DNA of 64,000 bases, from contig NW_019774580.1 in assembly GCF_001039355.2 (NCBI RefSeq), positions 49,414-113,413 on the forward strand. Reading direction: 5' to 3'. Below are positions 1 to 10,262 of the stretch, piece by piece. The position numbers were made by a program, and so were the translations under genes. Each line of letters opens with the position of its first letter. The stretch's first letter is position 1. Source of the stretch: Lingula anatina. Lineage: Eukaryota > Brachiopoda > Lingulata > Lingulida > Lingulidae. A model generated the notes under the pieces. The model was not told the DNA's origin. It did no database searches and saw only the letters and a list, made by a program, of their open reading frames with translations.

Positions 1-154
1 CTTTTTTTATTTTATTAAAAATCTTTTCCGGAGCCTAGTGATTGACAACTTAATATGTCAACTCACTGACACGGGGGAGAAGTGTTTTTTGTATACAATT
101 TAGCTGTGACAAGCACAAAGTTGAATTATGTTTACTCAATGTGAACATTTCCAG

Positions 155-2826
155 CTATCCAAAGAATGATTCACCCATTACAAGAGCACCTTCACAGGGA
201 GATGGCTCAGAAACTCACTGCAACAGACTCTGTGATGAAAGATAATATTGGCAAGATGGTCAGGTCAAAGGTAAGGTTAAAGATCACTGGGTAAATGGTA
301 AGGCAAAAGGTCTTTTACCAAATGGTAGGATCAAAGGAAATTGGGAAGGGGGAAAAGGTTCTGGGGTTGAGATTCTGAGAAAGAGTTTTGTAACTGATAA
401 AACAGTTTTAACTACATTTGATGTCACGCTGTGTGCATGTTTAATTTATAAAGAATATCCTTTCCAAAAAAAAAAAAATTGAAGCAAGCCAGTTAGTGTT
501 AGTAAGAGCACATCTGAACGTAACATTATCTAACACCCCATTTCCATAGATTAGATCGACCTACTTTAGATCGACCTAACCCCCTGGGGGTTCACGCTAA
601 ATAGCTGTCAGCCGGGCGGACACAAAAGTTAATTACCCCCTTACTGCTTGTAGTAGGCGGGACGGACATTTAAGTCGGATTATCTGAAATAATCTAGTGA
701 GACTCCCCGCGGGGATAGATAGATCTAAAATCTATGGGAATAGAGCCTAAGTGCGTGAAAGGCTTTACTTATTATCCATCTGTATATTGCATATATATTT
801 TTCATTAATGCGTTTGTATTATCAAACATTTAACAAATAAATACATGTCACAGTATGTAAAAATGAAAAAAAAAATTTGAATGAATTCCCACCACTTAAA
901 ATTCCCATTTTAAATAATGACATATATTATATGATATTTATATTTCAGCAAACGGTAGAAGCTATAGGGCAGGCAGCAGGACAGGCAGTGTCAGGCACAG
1001 TGATCTCAGCATATAGGGAAACGTTTCAGAACACCATATTGCCAGGGTTTGAACGTTCTTGTCAGCACATGACAGGACAGTTGAATGAAGCTTTTCATAA
1101 AGGAACGCAAGAATGTAAGACACGGATATCCACCTGCCTTAAAGATTATGTTTAATTGCTCAAAATCATATTTCAGATTTTTAAATTAAATATTTTTGTT
1201 GGTGTTTTCACACTCAGTACTATTATAATGGAGATGTTTATATACATGCTGTGATGTTTGATGTAGTTCTGTCTTTGTCTGTGATGAATTCTATTTCATA
1301 AAATTGATAAGTTAACAAATTGCTTTTCTTATACTTATACAATGTGTCAGACAGTAGACGAAATAAATTTGATTTATTTAATAAATTAACTTTTTACTTA
1401 TTGAAATTATAATATAAGTTCATGCCATCATTTATTTCACACAGATGTCCAGCAGCTTCAGTCCCACATGGACTCGGTCAACCAGCGTCAAAACGAGACC
1501 AAGGACTACGTCCGCGGTCAGATTCAGGCGGCCATGGAACAGTTCAAGTCCAGTACCCAGAGTGTCCAGCAGAGACTGGTGACCAGTGTCCAGACTGAGG
1601 TGAACAAGCACCTGCAGCAGACTATGTCAGGGTCAGTATTGGAATAGTGTGTTCAGGATTGAAAGTGTATCATTTTTTTTATGGTCCAGAATTCTGGGAT
1701 ATATGTCAATAGCTATAAAGTCTTACCTTTAACTCACCTTGAAGTTTTTTGTTTGTATGTTATCATTTATTAGTACCACCAGTGCGTACGCTGGCGGTAC
1801 TCATGGTTTTAGTCCCGACCCGTCTCGTACAGCTCCGCCGGCTCCTGCGGCTCCGCAGGATGACGTGGGATACGAGTCACCGTTACCGCTTCTCCTCCTN
1901 AGATATCCACCTACCTTAAAGATTATGTTTAATTGCTCAAAATCATATTTCAGATTTTTAAATTAAATATTTTTGTTGGTGTTTTCACACTCAGTACTAT
2001 TATAATGGAGATGTTTATATACATATAGTGATGTTTGATGTAGTTCTGTCTTTGTCTGTGATGAATTCTATTTCATAAAATTGATAAGTTAACAAATTGC
2101 TTTTCTTATACTTATACAATGTGTCAGACAGTAGAAGAAATAAATTTGATTTATTTAATAAATTAACTTTTTACTTATTGAAATTATAATATAAGTTCAT
2201 GCCATCATTTATTTCACACAGATGTCCAGCAGCTTCAGTCCCAGATGGACTCGGTCAATCAGCGCCAAAATGAGACAAAGGACTACGTCCGCAGTCAGCT
2301 CCAGGCGGCCATGGAACAGTTCAAGTCCAGTACCCAGAGTGTCCAGCAGAGACTGGTGACCAGTGTCCAGACTGAGGTGAACAAGCACCTGCAGCAGACT
2401 ATGTCAGGGTCAGTATTGGAATAGTGTGGTCAGGGTTGAAAGTGTATCATTTTTTTTATGGTCCAGAATTCTGGGATACATGTCAATAGCTATAAAGTCT
2501 TACCTTTAATTCACCTTGAAGTTTTTTTTGTTTATATGTTATCATTTATTTTTCATTTTTTGTAAATTGTTGAGTAGTTAGAGTGAAAATCTATTATGAT
2601 AAGTATTTTAGTCTGCTATATAAAGGAATTGGACTATTTTCATGTGTTATGTGTCATGTGGCAATGTGTTAATAAATTTCTTAATGTATTTGTTAAAATT
2701 TTAATAATGTTTAGTTATATAATAATCTTTTATGATTACTAATTGCTGGAGAGCTTTCCCTTTTGGTATGGCTACATACTTTTTATCAGAAGAACTTGTT
2801 AGCAGTTAAATCAATATAGTATAGGC

Positions 2827-2863
<37 letters not shown>

Positions 2864-3193
2864 TTTAATGGGTTGATTTTAATTCTTTTCAAATTAAAAT
2901 TTAAAATAATTTCTTTCAATAATTTATCAAATTTTATTTAATTTACTTTATTTTTATTTTTTGTTACAGTTTGGAGGAGGCCATGATCACACGCCTCAAA
3001 TCAACTATCCGAGATGAGGTCTCAGACGCCTTACGTGATCAACAAGAGCGATTAAATGAGAGCATCGCACAAGCCATGCGCTCTACAGCAGCTACCCCTG
3101 TGCCTGGTTTTGTGGACCCTCAGCAACAGCAAGCAGCAATTCACCACTTACTGAAGCAGGGGCAGTTAAATAATGCTTTTCAGCAGGTAAGTG

Positions 3194-3247
<54 letters not shown>

Positions 3248-4372
3248 TTATTATGTCATTCTGTACTTTAAACAGGTTTTAGCAATGGAATCTGCATTAG
3301 CAGCTAGAATACCAATGTTATGTGGTTATATTTTGGCATGACATCAATATCTCTGCTGCCCTACCTGTTTGGTTTCCCTGACCTAAAGTGACTGCTACCG
3401 ACTTTAAATTTTTTAATTTCTTTCTATTAATGACAAATGTGTATGCCTGCACTAGCTTTGAATCACAGCAATTTAGCTCATTTTTCTTTGGAAAAAAACT
3501 TTTCTCTCTCTCTCACTAAAATGTAAGTGCAGCACATGCTCACAAATGGAAAATCCTGTATTAGTTAGGCAAGAAAACATTAACAAGTATTTTTTCATTA
3601 TGTTGTATAAATTATAATATTTCAGGCCTTATCAGCATCTGATCTGAGTCTTGTGATGTATGTCTGTGAGACGGTGAACCCGTCACAGGTCTTCAACCAG
3701 ACGCCATGTCCACTCCAGCAGCCAGTCCTCCTCTCTCTCATACAGCAGCTGTCTGCAGACTTGGGCAATAACACAGAACTCAAACACAAGTAAGTATATA
3801 CTATACTTTCTGCAGACCTGGGCAATAATGCAGAACTCAAACACAAGCAAGTATATACTAACAAAGTCTAACTGCAAAACTGAAACATTTTATAGCAACT
3901 GCTAGATGAGACCCAGGTTTAATTTATATATTGATTTTTTTTTCAAATATGTTAGTGGAATTAAACAAAGGCATTGCATTTTGAAATCTAATGATATCAT
4001 GTCTGTTTAAGTAGATATATAAGTAGAAAGTTTACTGTTAGTTCCAATTTAAGCCACTGCAGTTGAGCAAAATCAGGGTCTGTGATCAAATAAACTCAAT
4101 TTATATTTGTATCAGAAGCAATATCTGTTATTAAGTTGTATAAGGTTTCAAATAAAACAAATTAAAACCAATAAATTATTGATTGTTTCAGATACTTAGA
4201 AGAGGCAGTGATGAACCTGGAGCCTACTAATTCTCTGACCAGGGAACATATGCCAGCAGTCCTGAACAATCTGGTGCAAAAACTCCTTGAATATATAAAT
4301 GCGAACCCCACAGATAGGATGACTCGGCAACTTAGAATGTTGTTAATGGCCTCACAGTCTTTACTGAAATGA
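155..4372 (+). CDS. EDC4: EDC4 (enhancer of mRNA-decapping 4, Ge-1/HEDLS), C-terminal exons
   Basis: EDC4 is the P-body scaffold that couples DCP2 to DCP1 and drives oligomerisation. Six exons fit with GT-AG junctions and matching phases: 155-270, 949-1114, 1445-1631 (or its duplicate 2222-2408), 2970-3186, 3626-3789 and 4192-4372 (TGA at 4370). They give about 342 residues, the usual C-terminal part of the family; the WD40 half lies upstream of the window. Landmarks that agree with vertebrate EDC4 as I remember it are the segment around PGFERSCQHM and GTQEYVQQLQ (the GTQE-Y junction is rebuilt by splicing), the helical QQ-rich coiled coil, DEVSDALRDQQ, QAMRS.AATPVP, then DLSLVMYVCETVNPSQVF and YLEEAVMNLEP in the C-terminal alpha-helical domain. 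The exon 3 donor is G|GTCAGT, weaker than the others. Introns carry a miniature element, TA repeats and a duplicated exon. Confidence 0.93.
534..747 (+). mobile_element. MITE family 1, copy 1 (TAA-flanked fold-back, GATCGATC ends)
   Basis: A 214-bp element in the first EDC4 intron. Its ends are imperfect inverted repeats (CACCCCATTTCCATAGATTA at the left, CTATGGGAATAGAGCC at the right), and both sides are flanked by TAA. The interior has CCCTGGGGGTTCACGCTAAA, a TAATTACCCCCTTAC block and GACTCCCCGCGGGG. No coding capacity. Related copies lie at 5642-5856 (opposite orientation), 12790-13014, 38108-38333 and, diverged, 51042-51291. The 3-bp TAA duplication suggests Harbinger-type transposition; this is inference. 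Confidence 0.8.
1772..1898 (+). other. GC-rich segment of foreign composition between two copies of EDC4 exon 3
   Basis: The sequence on the left matches the intron after the second exon copy up to about 1771, and the sequence after the single N at 1899 matches the start of the preceding intron (about 1124). The 127 bp between them match neither. They are much richer in GC than the surrounding intron, and open in the frame that continues exon 3 if an acceptor at ATTATTAG|TACC is used; that translation is rich in Pro and Ala (for example TAPPAPAAPQDD). I do not recognise it. It may be a real exon, a misplaced exon of another locus, or contaminant sequence closed off by the assembler. Confidence 0.5.
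1899..2550 (+). repeat. Duplicate of EDC4 exon 3 with flanking introns
   Basis: Bases 1900-2550 repeat about 1122-1771 almost base for base, including the whole 187-bp exon (2222-2408 versus 1445-1631) with both splice sites. Differences inside the exon are few and mostly conservative (H to Q, G to S, I to L). Because 187 is not a multiple of three, both copies cannot be joined in one open message. The block begins at a single N, so an assembly or haplotype duplication is as likely as a true exon duplication. Confidence 0.85.
2829..2860. repeat. (TA)n microsatellite
   Basis: Uninterrupted AT/TA dinucleotide run in the EDC4 intron before exon 4. A second, longer run lies at 3195-3243 just after the exon 4 donor. 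Confidence 0.9.
3753..3860 (+). repeat. 57-bp tandem duplication across an EDC4 exon end and donor site
   Basis: The end of exon 5 and its donor (CTGCAGACTTGGGC ... CACAA|GTAAGTATATACT) are repeated 57 bp downstream starting at 3810, with a few substitutions. In the second copy the donor reads CACAA|GCAAGT. Read through, the first copy gives an in-frame TAA, so only the first donor is useful to EDC4. Confidence 0.8.
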
Positions 4373-5641
4373 ACAGTTCAGGACCGTACTTGATTTATAT
4401 TTTGTATTTTTGTTTTATATTAAGTTGAGTGGCAGTAGTTTTATTTTTATGAAACAATCAAAGATTTGATTATTATAACTTGTCATTGCCAAGGACACTA
4501 AAGTTTCTAGTGGTTAAGAACTTAACAGCAGTATGTGAGTCATAAAAACTGGAATAGGCACAGAATTTGATACCTGGCTTCATCTACTTTCAACAGTATT
4601 AGAAACTGGTTGTAGTAGCTCATATGTTAAACTCATTTGTATCACTACATCCATTTTATAGGCATGAAAGGATTTCACCTTGATATTCATTGCCAAGATC
4701 CTTCTGTGTATCAGTGGAAATATGGATTATGGCTATATTTTATACAGTCGAGAGCCCATTTAAACCAGTGGAAATGAGAACTGGTTATCATTTTATATAT
4801 TTTTTAAATGCTACCATTGCAAATGGATGGAAGTTTATGAAAACTGCTTTATTAAAACAACAAAAACAACAGGATTATTACTTTGTATTTCAAAACATGA
4901 TAAATTAATTGCAGTTGTTTGCAGAAAGTTATTCATCAATCAGTTTTTTGAGGTGAAATTCCATTCCTTGCGTATCTTTTGTTTTCCATTCTTGCTTTAT
5001 AATATGGCAAATACCTACTATACCCTCCAAAAATCTTCGTGAAATCCATAGAATATTGAAAGAATATGGCACAAAAGACTTTAACAAAACTCTTAATATT
5101 TGGTATTTTTTCTATCAAGCTTGAGTATTTTTCAGTGCCACATTGCATATGTACAGTGTTTTATATACTCCTGACTGTACATTGATATAAACGCGATAGC
5201 ACCACTAAAACCCAGTGAACAAAATGTAAATCTTAGTTTTTTTATTGTATTAAATAAGGTAAAGTAAATTTGTTGTGCGTTTCCATTTATTTTGCTCACT
5301 GTTCAGGATACTTTTAAACCAAGCATCTCTTGCATACTAGAAAAAAAATCAATGTATTCACTTAAAAAGTGTGATGACAGTGATAATAATTAAAATGACA
5401 ATGAAAGGCCTTTTTTAATATGTTTTGGGCATCTTTCAAGTTTTCATCTTGACAAAATACAGTCGCAGAAAAAATATCCTAAGGTCATACAATGCACTGT
5501 GACTCTACATTTTACAGAAGTAGGTCTATCTGTACTAGTCTAAATTAGTAATAACAAGGAGTTTCAACAGTTGAAACTCCTTGGTAATAAAGTAATCAAA
5601 GAAAAACAATTCAGTGCTAGACAAACCGTACAACTAACCTA
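4373..5641 (+). other. EDC4 3' UTR and flank
   Basis: AT-rich sequence following the EDC4 stop. Short ORFs here (for example around 4690-5042) have no coding character. Several AATAAA/ATTAAA-like words exist but I cannot choose the polyadenylation site. A short hairpin, GGAGTTTCAACAG followed by GTTGAAACTCC, lies at about 5560-5581. Confidence 0.5.
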
Positions 5642-5856
5642 GGCTCTATTCCCATAGATTTTAGATCGATTTATCCCCGCGGGGAGTCTCACTAGATTAC
5701 TTTCAGGTAATCCGACTTAAATGTCCGTCCCGCCTACTACAAGCTGTAAGGGGGTAATTAACTTTCGTGTCCGCCCGGCTGACAGCTATTTAGCGTGAAC
5801 CCCCAGGGAGTTAGGTCGATCTAAAGTAGGTCGATCTAATCTACGGAAATGGGGTG
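5642..5856 (-). mobile_element. MITE family 1, copy 2
   Basis: A 215-bp copy in inverted orientation relative to 534-747, with GGCTCTATTCCCATAG at its left end and GGAAATGGGGTG at its right. Flanks are CTA and TTA, consistent with a decayed 3-bp TTA duplication. It is highly similar to copy 1, so the two could pair across the EDC4 3' exons. Confidence 0.8.
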
Positions 5857-6642
5857 TTAGTCTTCTTGTCTGTAGTTGAAGCATTTCTTATCAAAGTCAC
5901 ATTTATTAGTTCTGGAACAATGCATGCTCGAAATTCTGTAGAGACACTGCAGATGCGCAACCCCTCCCCCCATCCTCTCAAGAAACGAAACTGATTAGTG
6001 TGACAAGTGCCGTGATAGTTGCTAGAGCACCCCCAACGGGGCTCCTGTCATGCGCATTTTCGTTTCCGAACAGTCTGAAAGTGGGTCACGAATGCAGGTC
6101 ACACTAACTCCACAGGCGATGTAAAACCAATGTAGGTACTTGGTGACAATCTATTCAAGACAGGAAACGGAATGCAGGTAGTTCTAAGGAGAATTTACTG
6201 TTGTCCTCGCCCATCATATTTTCCTTGTTTTTATTTATTTATTTTGGAAGGGGGGTGCGCTGATGGCGTCTCTAAGTCAAATCTTTTTTATTCTGTCAGA
6301 GGGTCTAGACTATTGCAGTGCAAAAACAGTCAGGAGTTGGTCTTAACGTTAAGACCTAAAAATCTGATCTATCGCTGTCGGTACGTGTTTATTCCCAGTA
6401 TGCTTTATATAGCGTTATGGTGACGTTTTAGTACACTGCTATAAAATTTCATATTAGGCCTATAGATCTTCAAGTAATAGCCTACATGTACACCTAAGCA
6501 GGCCTAACTTAGTTTCTTTAAAAAATTCCGTTTCATTGTCATCGTCACTTTTATGCATAGGCCCGACATGTGACAATAAATTATTATTAAAGCACTCTCC
6601 TGTCAAAAGACAATAGGTCGCGCCGTGGTTTATTTCGTGTAA
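5857..6642. other. Intergenic, nothing recognised
   Basis: No ORF with coding character, RNA gene or repeat was recognised. The interval separates EDC4 from the Harbinger-type element at 6643. Confidence 0.4.
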
Positions 6643-7330
6643 GGCCCCTATTTCACACAGACCACGAATCCCACGAATAGCCAGGAATTGACAAATTTCA
6701 GGATTCGTGAGGATTCGTGAGATTTTGCCAATTTTCTGGTCTAATTCGACACGCTCACGATTCAGTTACGATACAGGTACGATAGTGTTACGAATATTCG
6801 TGGGATTCGGCTGGAATCGTGAGATATTGCCAATTTTCTGCTCTAATTCGACACGCTCTACGATTCAGTTACGATACAGGTGCGATAGCGTTACGAATAT
6901 TCATGGGATTCGGCTGGAATCGCACGAATATTGTCCAGAAATTCACTACGATTTTTTGGAATCGGGAGTTCGTGGCCAGAACTTTGAACAGCTCAAAATT
7001 TTTGCCACGAATTCCCGATTGATCAAGAATTGCAAGAACTGACTACGATTATACACGAATCTGTTAAGAACTTCACGACCTGATTACGATTCAACCCCGA
7101 ATCCTGAAAATTTCAATTCCTGGCGATTCGTGGGATTCGTGGTCTGTGTGAAATAGGGGCATCAAAGTTTTTGCCACCAATTCCTGTTGGTCAAGAAGTG
7201 CAAGAACTGACTACGAATATATACGAATCTGTTAAGAACTTCACGAACTGATTACGATTCAACCACGAATCGTGAGATTTGTCAATTCATGGCCATTCGT
7301 GGGATTCGTGGTCTGTGTGAAATAGGGGCA
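6643..7330. mobile_element. Harbinger-type non-autonomous element, family 2 (CCCCTATTTCACACAG ends)
   Basis: It begins GGCCCCTATTTCACACAGACC and ends GGTCTGTGTGAAATAGGGGCA, with TAA on each side (6640-6642 and 7331-7333). The interior is full of inverted copies of ACGAATCC/CGATTC words, and the right end is present twice (ending 7160 and 7330). TAA duplications and GGGC-type ends fit the PIF/Harbinger superfamily. Related copies: 16670-17041 and a remnant at 28382-28441. ORFs inside are by-products of the repeats. Confidence 0.85.
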
Positions 7331-8414
7331 TAAGTCACGTCATCCACGAATGCGTTCCACGCACCAATGCACAGGCTTCGCCTCGCCAATTATTTGCTCT
7401 ATTTCTCGTAAAGCTCAGCGCCTCGTACTTTATCTATACCTTATACATATATTATTATTAAATCTAAGGAGCATAATTCTTGTGATTTATATCTGAATAG
7501 AAAGATTGCGTCTTTAACAAACATCGTAGGCAAAATAGAGACTGCTTTCTACACTTGAACGTCGAAATAAACAGCACTTCCTAATTACTAGTTCCTTTAC
7601 TAAATGAAAATAATAAAAATTTAACCAAGGAAGTGCAATGCTGATATCTACTTCCTTGATTTAACTACCCTCAGCCTACCGTCAGCGCCGCAAGCTTGTT
7701 GGGGATCTATTTTGTTGCCCGATTCAAAGACGAAATTTTAGTCCGTCCTGGGTTTGAATTCATTTTGTGAAACCAGTCTCTGTTTTATTCCTTTCCCGAG
7801 GGGCTAGACATATATTTTGTCTAGATTGAGTTGTTAACATGTAAGCCTACGTGCTTCCAATATTCGAGTGACCATCTGACCATCTTATCAGCAAAATGAC
7901 ACCATTGTTTTATTCGCGTGTCGCCTGACAACTAACCAAGCATGGGTATGTCAAATGTGTTTTTAATAAGCAATACACAAGCCAACGAGAAACAATTGAA
8001 TTGGCCAATTTTACAAAAGATCGTTAAACCGACGTCTATTTCAACTTTTTGATGAAAATTATACGTCTATGTTTTGACCCAAGATGAATGCCTGTGTTAT
8101 TACAAGAAACAAATGTCTCCTGCTTTAGACCATTAAATACTTTATTATAGTTGACTGCCATGTCTTTATCCAGACCCCAAGTAGACTAAAAATACAACGA
8201 CCAAAGTATCTTTTGCTTAACCGACAGATGCTTACGTGTATTACTGCAAATCTTTAGACAACATTGCCATTTATTTATCCACGAAGTTCTGCCTGAATGA
8301 CAAAAGGGAAGGTTATTTTGTGACATTCATATGAATACGCGTTTATTTACAGTCTAAAAAGACGGAAGGTTTGCTGCGGTGTGAGATAATTGATAGCTGA
8401 AAGCCGGCAACAAC
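7331..8414. other. Intergenic, upstream of the oxidase gene
   Basis: No gene recognised. It probably holds the promoter and 5' UTR of the oxidase whose first coding exon starts at 8415. No clear TATA box can be assigned. Confidence 0.35.
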
Positions 8415-8814
8415 ATGGATCTTTTGGGCGTATTACTTTGGCTGTGCTTACCTGCAAGATGGATGGCAGGTGAGATCAACGTGTTCGTGTGGGGGAACTC
8501 GACTGAGGAGAATTTCACCAGCTGTGTTATGTTATAAGAATAAAGTAGTTTTTTTTTCTTTTTCTTTTTTTGTCTAACAGGATATCTTCACCAGGGAATG
8601 AGGCTACCATATGGAGATACACTATTTCAATATTGAGCTGCTGACTGAAGAAAAATTACTTTATTCTTTGGGGGCAGTCGTGTTTATAATATACGAGACA
8701 AATTCAGTTTTTCTACACCTGTGCTCAACATGCATGTATTTATAGTAAAGCAGTCTGTTTTATGTTTCCACGCGTATCGAGGTAAATTTGGCATAGCAGA
8801 AATACAGGATCCGC

Positions 8815-8867
<53 letters not shown>

Positions 8868-8888
8868 CGTGCGTGTGTGTGTGTGTGC

Positions 8889-8927
<39 letters not shown>

Positions 8928-10219
8928 CAGGCGAGGAATTTGGGGTGGGGTAAAATAAGTGCTCATTCATATTGAAACTGTCGGCCTACGTATATCGATT
9001 CAACTCCCCGGGGACTCTTGCTGAATGCAATTAGTTTGACAGAGAAACACGGCTCCTCCTGGCGTTGAGTGGACCACAGATAAGCTGGTGATTATACGAG
9101 TACGTTGGGAACAAGACAAATCTAATTTTTATGCCTGTGCTCTGCATGTATCGTTCTACGTAGACCGTTTGTTTTAATGGGAATGCCAGGGGCGGATTTA
9201 GGCCGTCTTCTGGGTCTTTCGGAAGACGGTCAGATTTTTAAGTTTACATTGACGGGTATCTAAGGTTTTCTGTCGGAAGACGGTCAAAAATGGAGGATGG
9301 ATTAACAAAGATAATTTGGAAGACTGTCAGAAAATATCTCTGGATTCGCCCCTGAATGCGACATATAAAATGCCACAGTGTTCGGCTTAACAAGTCACAC
9401 AGGTTAGACCTCATGCATGAAACAGCCAGTGTTTGAAACTTTCGAGGATATGTGTAACAAATGGCGTGCATAAGTGGTAGCACCACTTCTGGATAGTTGA
9501 AAAATTGACTAAACAGCGTGCTCAAACTGGTGCGTAGAAAATAAATTAGATTGAAAACACATCTATTAAGATTAACTTGGTATAAAGCGTCTGAGCTTTT
9601 GGGTTGTGCGCCTTGTTCGGGAACTGAAAAATAAACTACAAGGATACGTGATGTTATTTGTTTATTCTTTTTAGTCCCTGATGAAGGCACACTAGCCGAA
9701 AGCCTGGGAGCTGTATACAAATCAGGCCTACCGTTGATCTTAAGAGAGTTTTCAATTTAATTTTTTCTATTTCTTACATGTACACATACGGAAAAATTAG
9801 TATTATTACGAGTATAAGGAAAAACGCGGCTTTTGAATCCATAACCCTGCCTATTACAGTGCTTTCCTCAGGTGCAGTGACCATGACGAGAAAGGTGACA
9901 TTGGTCCAGAGGAGTCTGCAGAACATAGTCGGGTCATCCCCAAAAATTGAAGTAAAAAGTTTTGAGAACTGGGCCGAGTCACTTAAAGAGGACGTTGTAT
10001 TCACGGCCAGCCCAAAGTCGGTGAGAGAGGTAATGCCCAGCGGTTAAATTTATGGAACGAAATCTGCACATGTGTGTTGTTAATATAATCAATTAAATGT
10101 ATAATTTTTAAAAATATTTTGCACATATATATGTAGTTAAACGTCCGATGTTCATAATATAAATTTCATTCGTCTTCTTATCCATTATTTAATTAACTCG
10201 TCATTATTTATTGATTGAT

Positions 10220-10262
<43 letters not shown>

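Noticed and set aside
6707-7042. 111-codon plus-strand ORF
   Set aside because: It lies within the inverted-repeat interior of the Harbinger-type element; repeated peptide words reflect repeated DNA.
8721-8975. ORFs on both strands around the GT/GA repeat
   Set aside because: Translation of a dinucleotide microsatellite.
9244-9720. 158-codon minus-strand ORF
   Set aside because: It overlaps the family 3 fold-back element and the hammerhead-like remnant in the oxidase intron and shows no domain or splice support.
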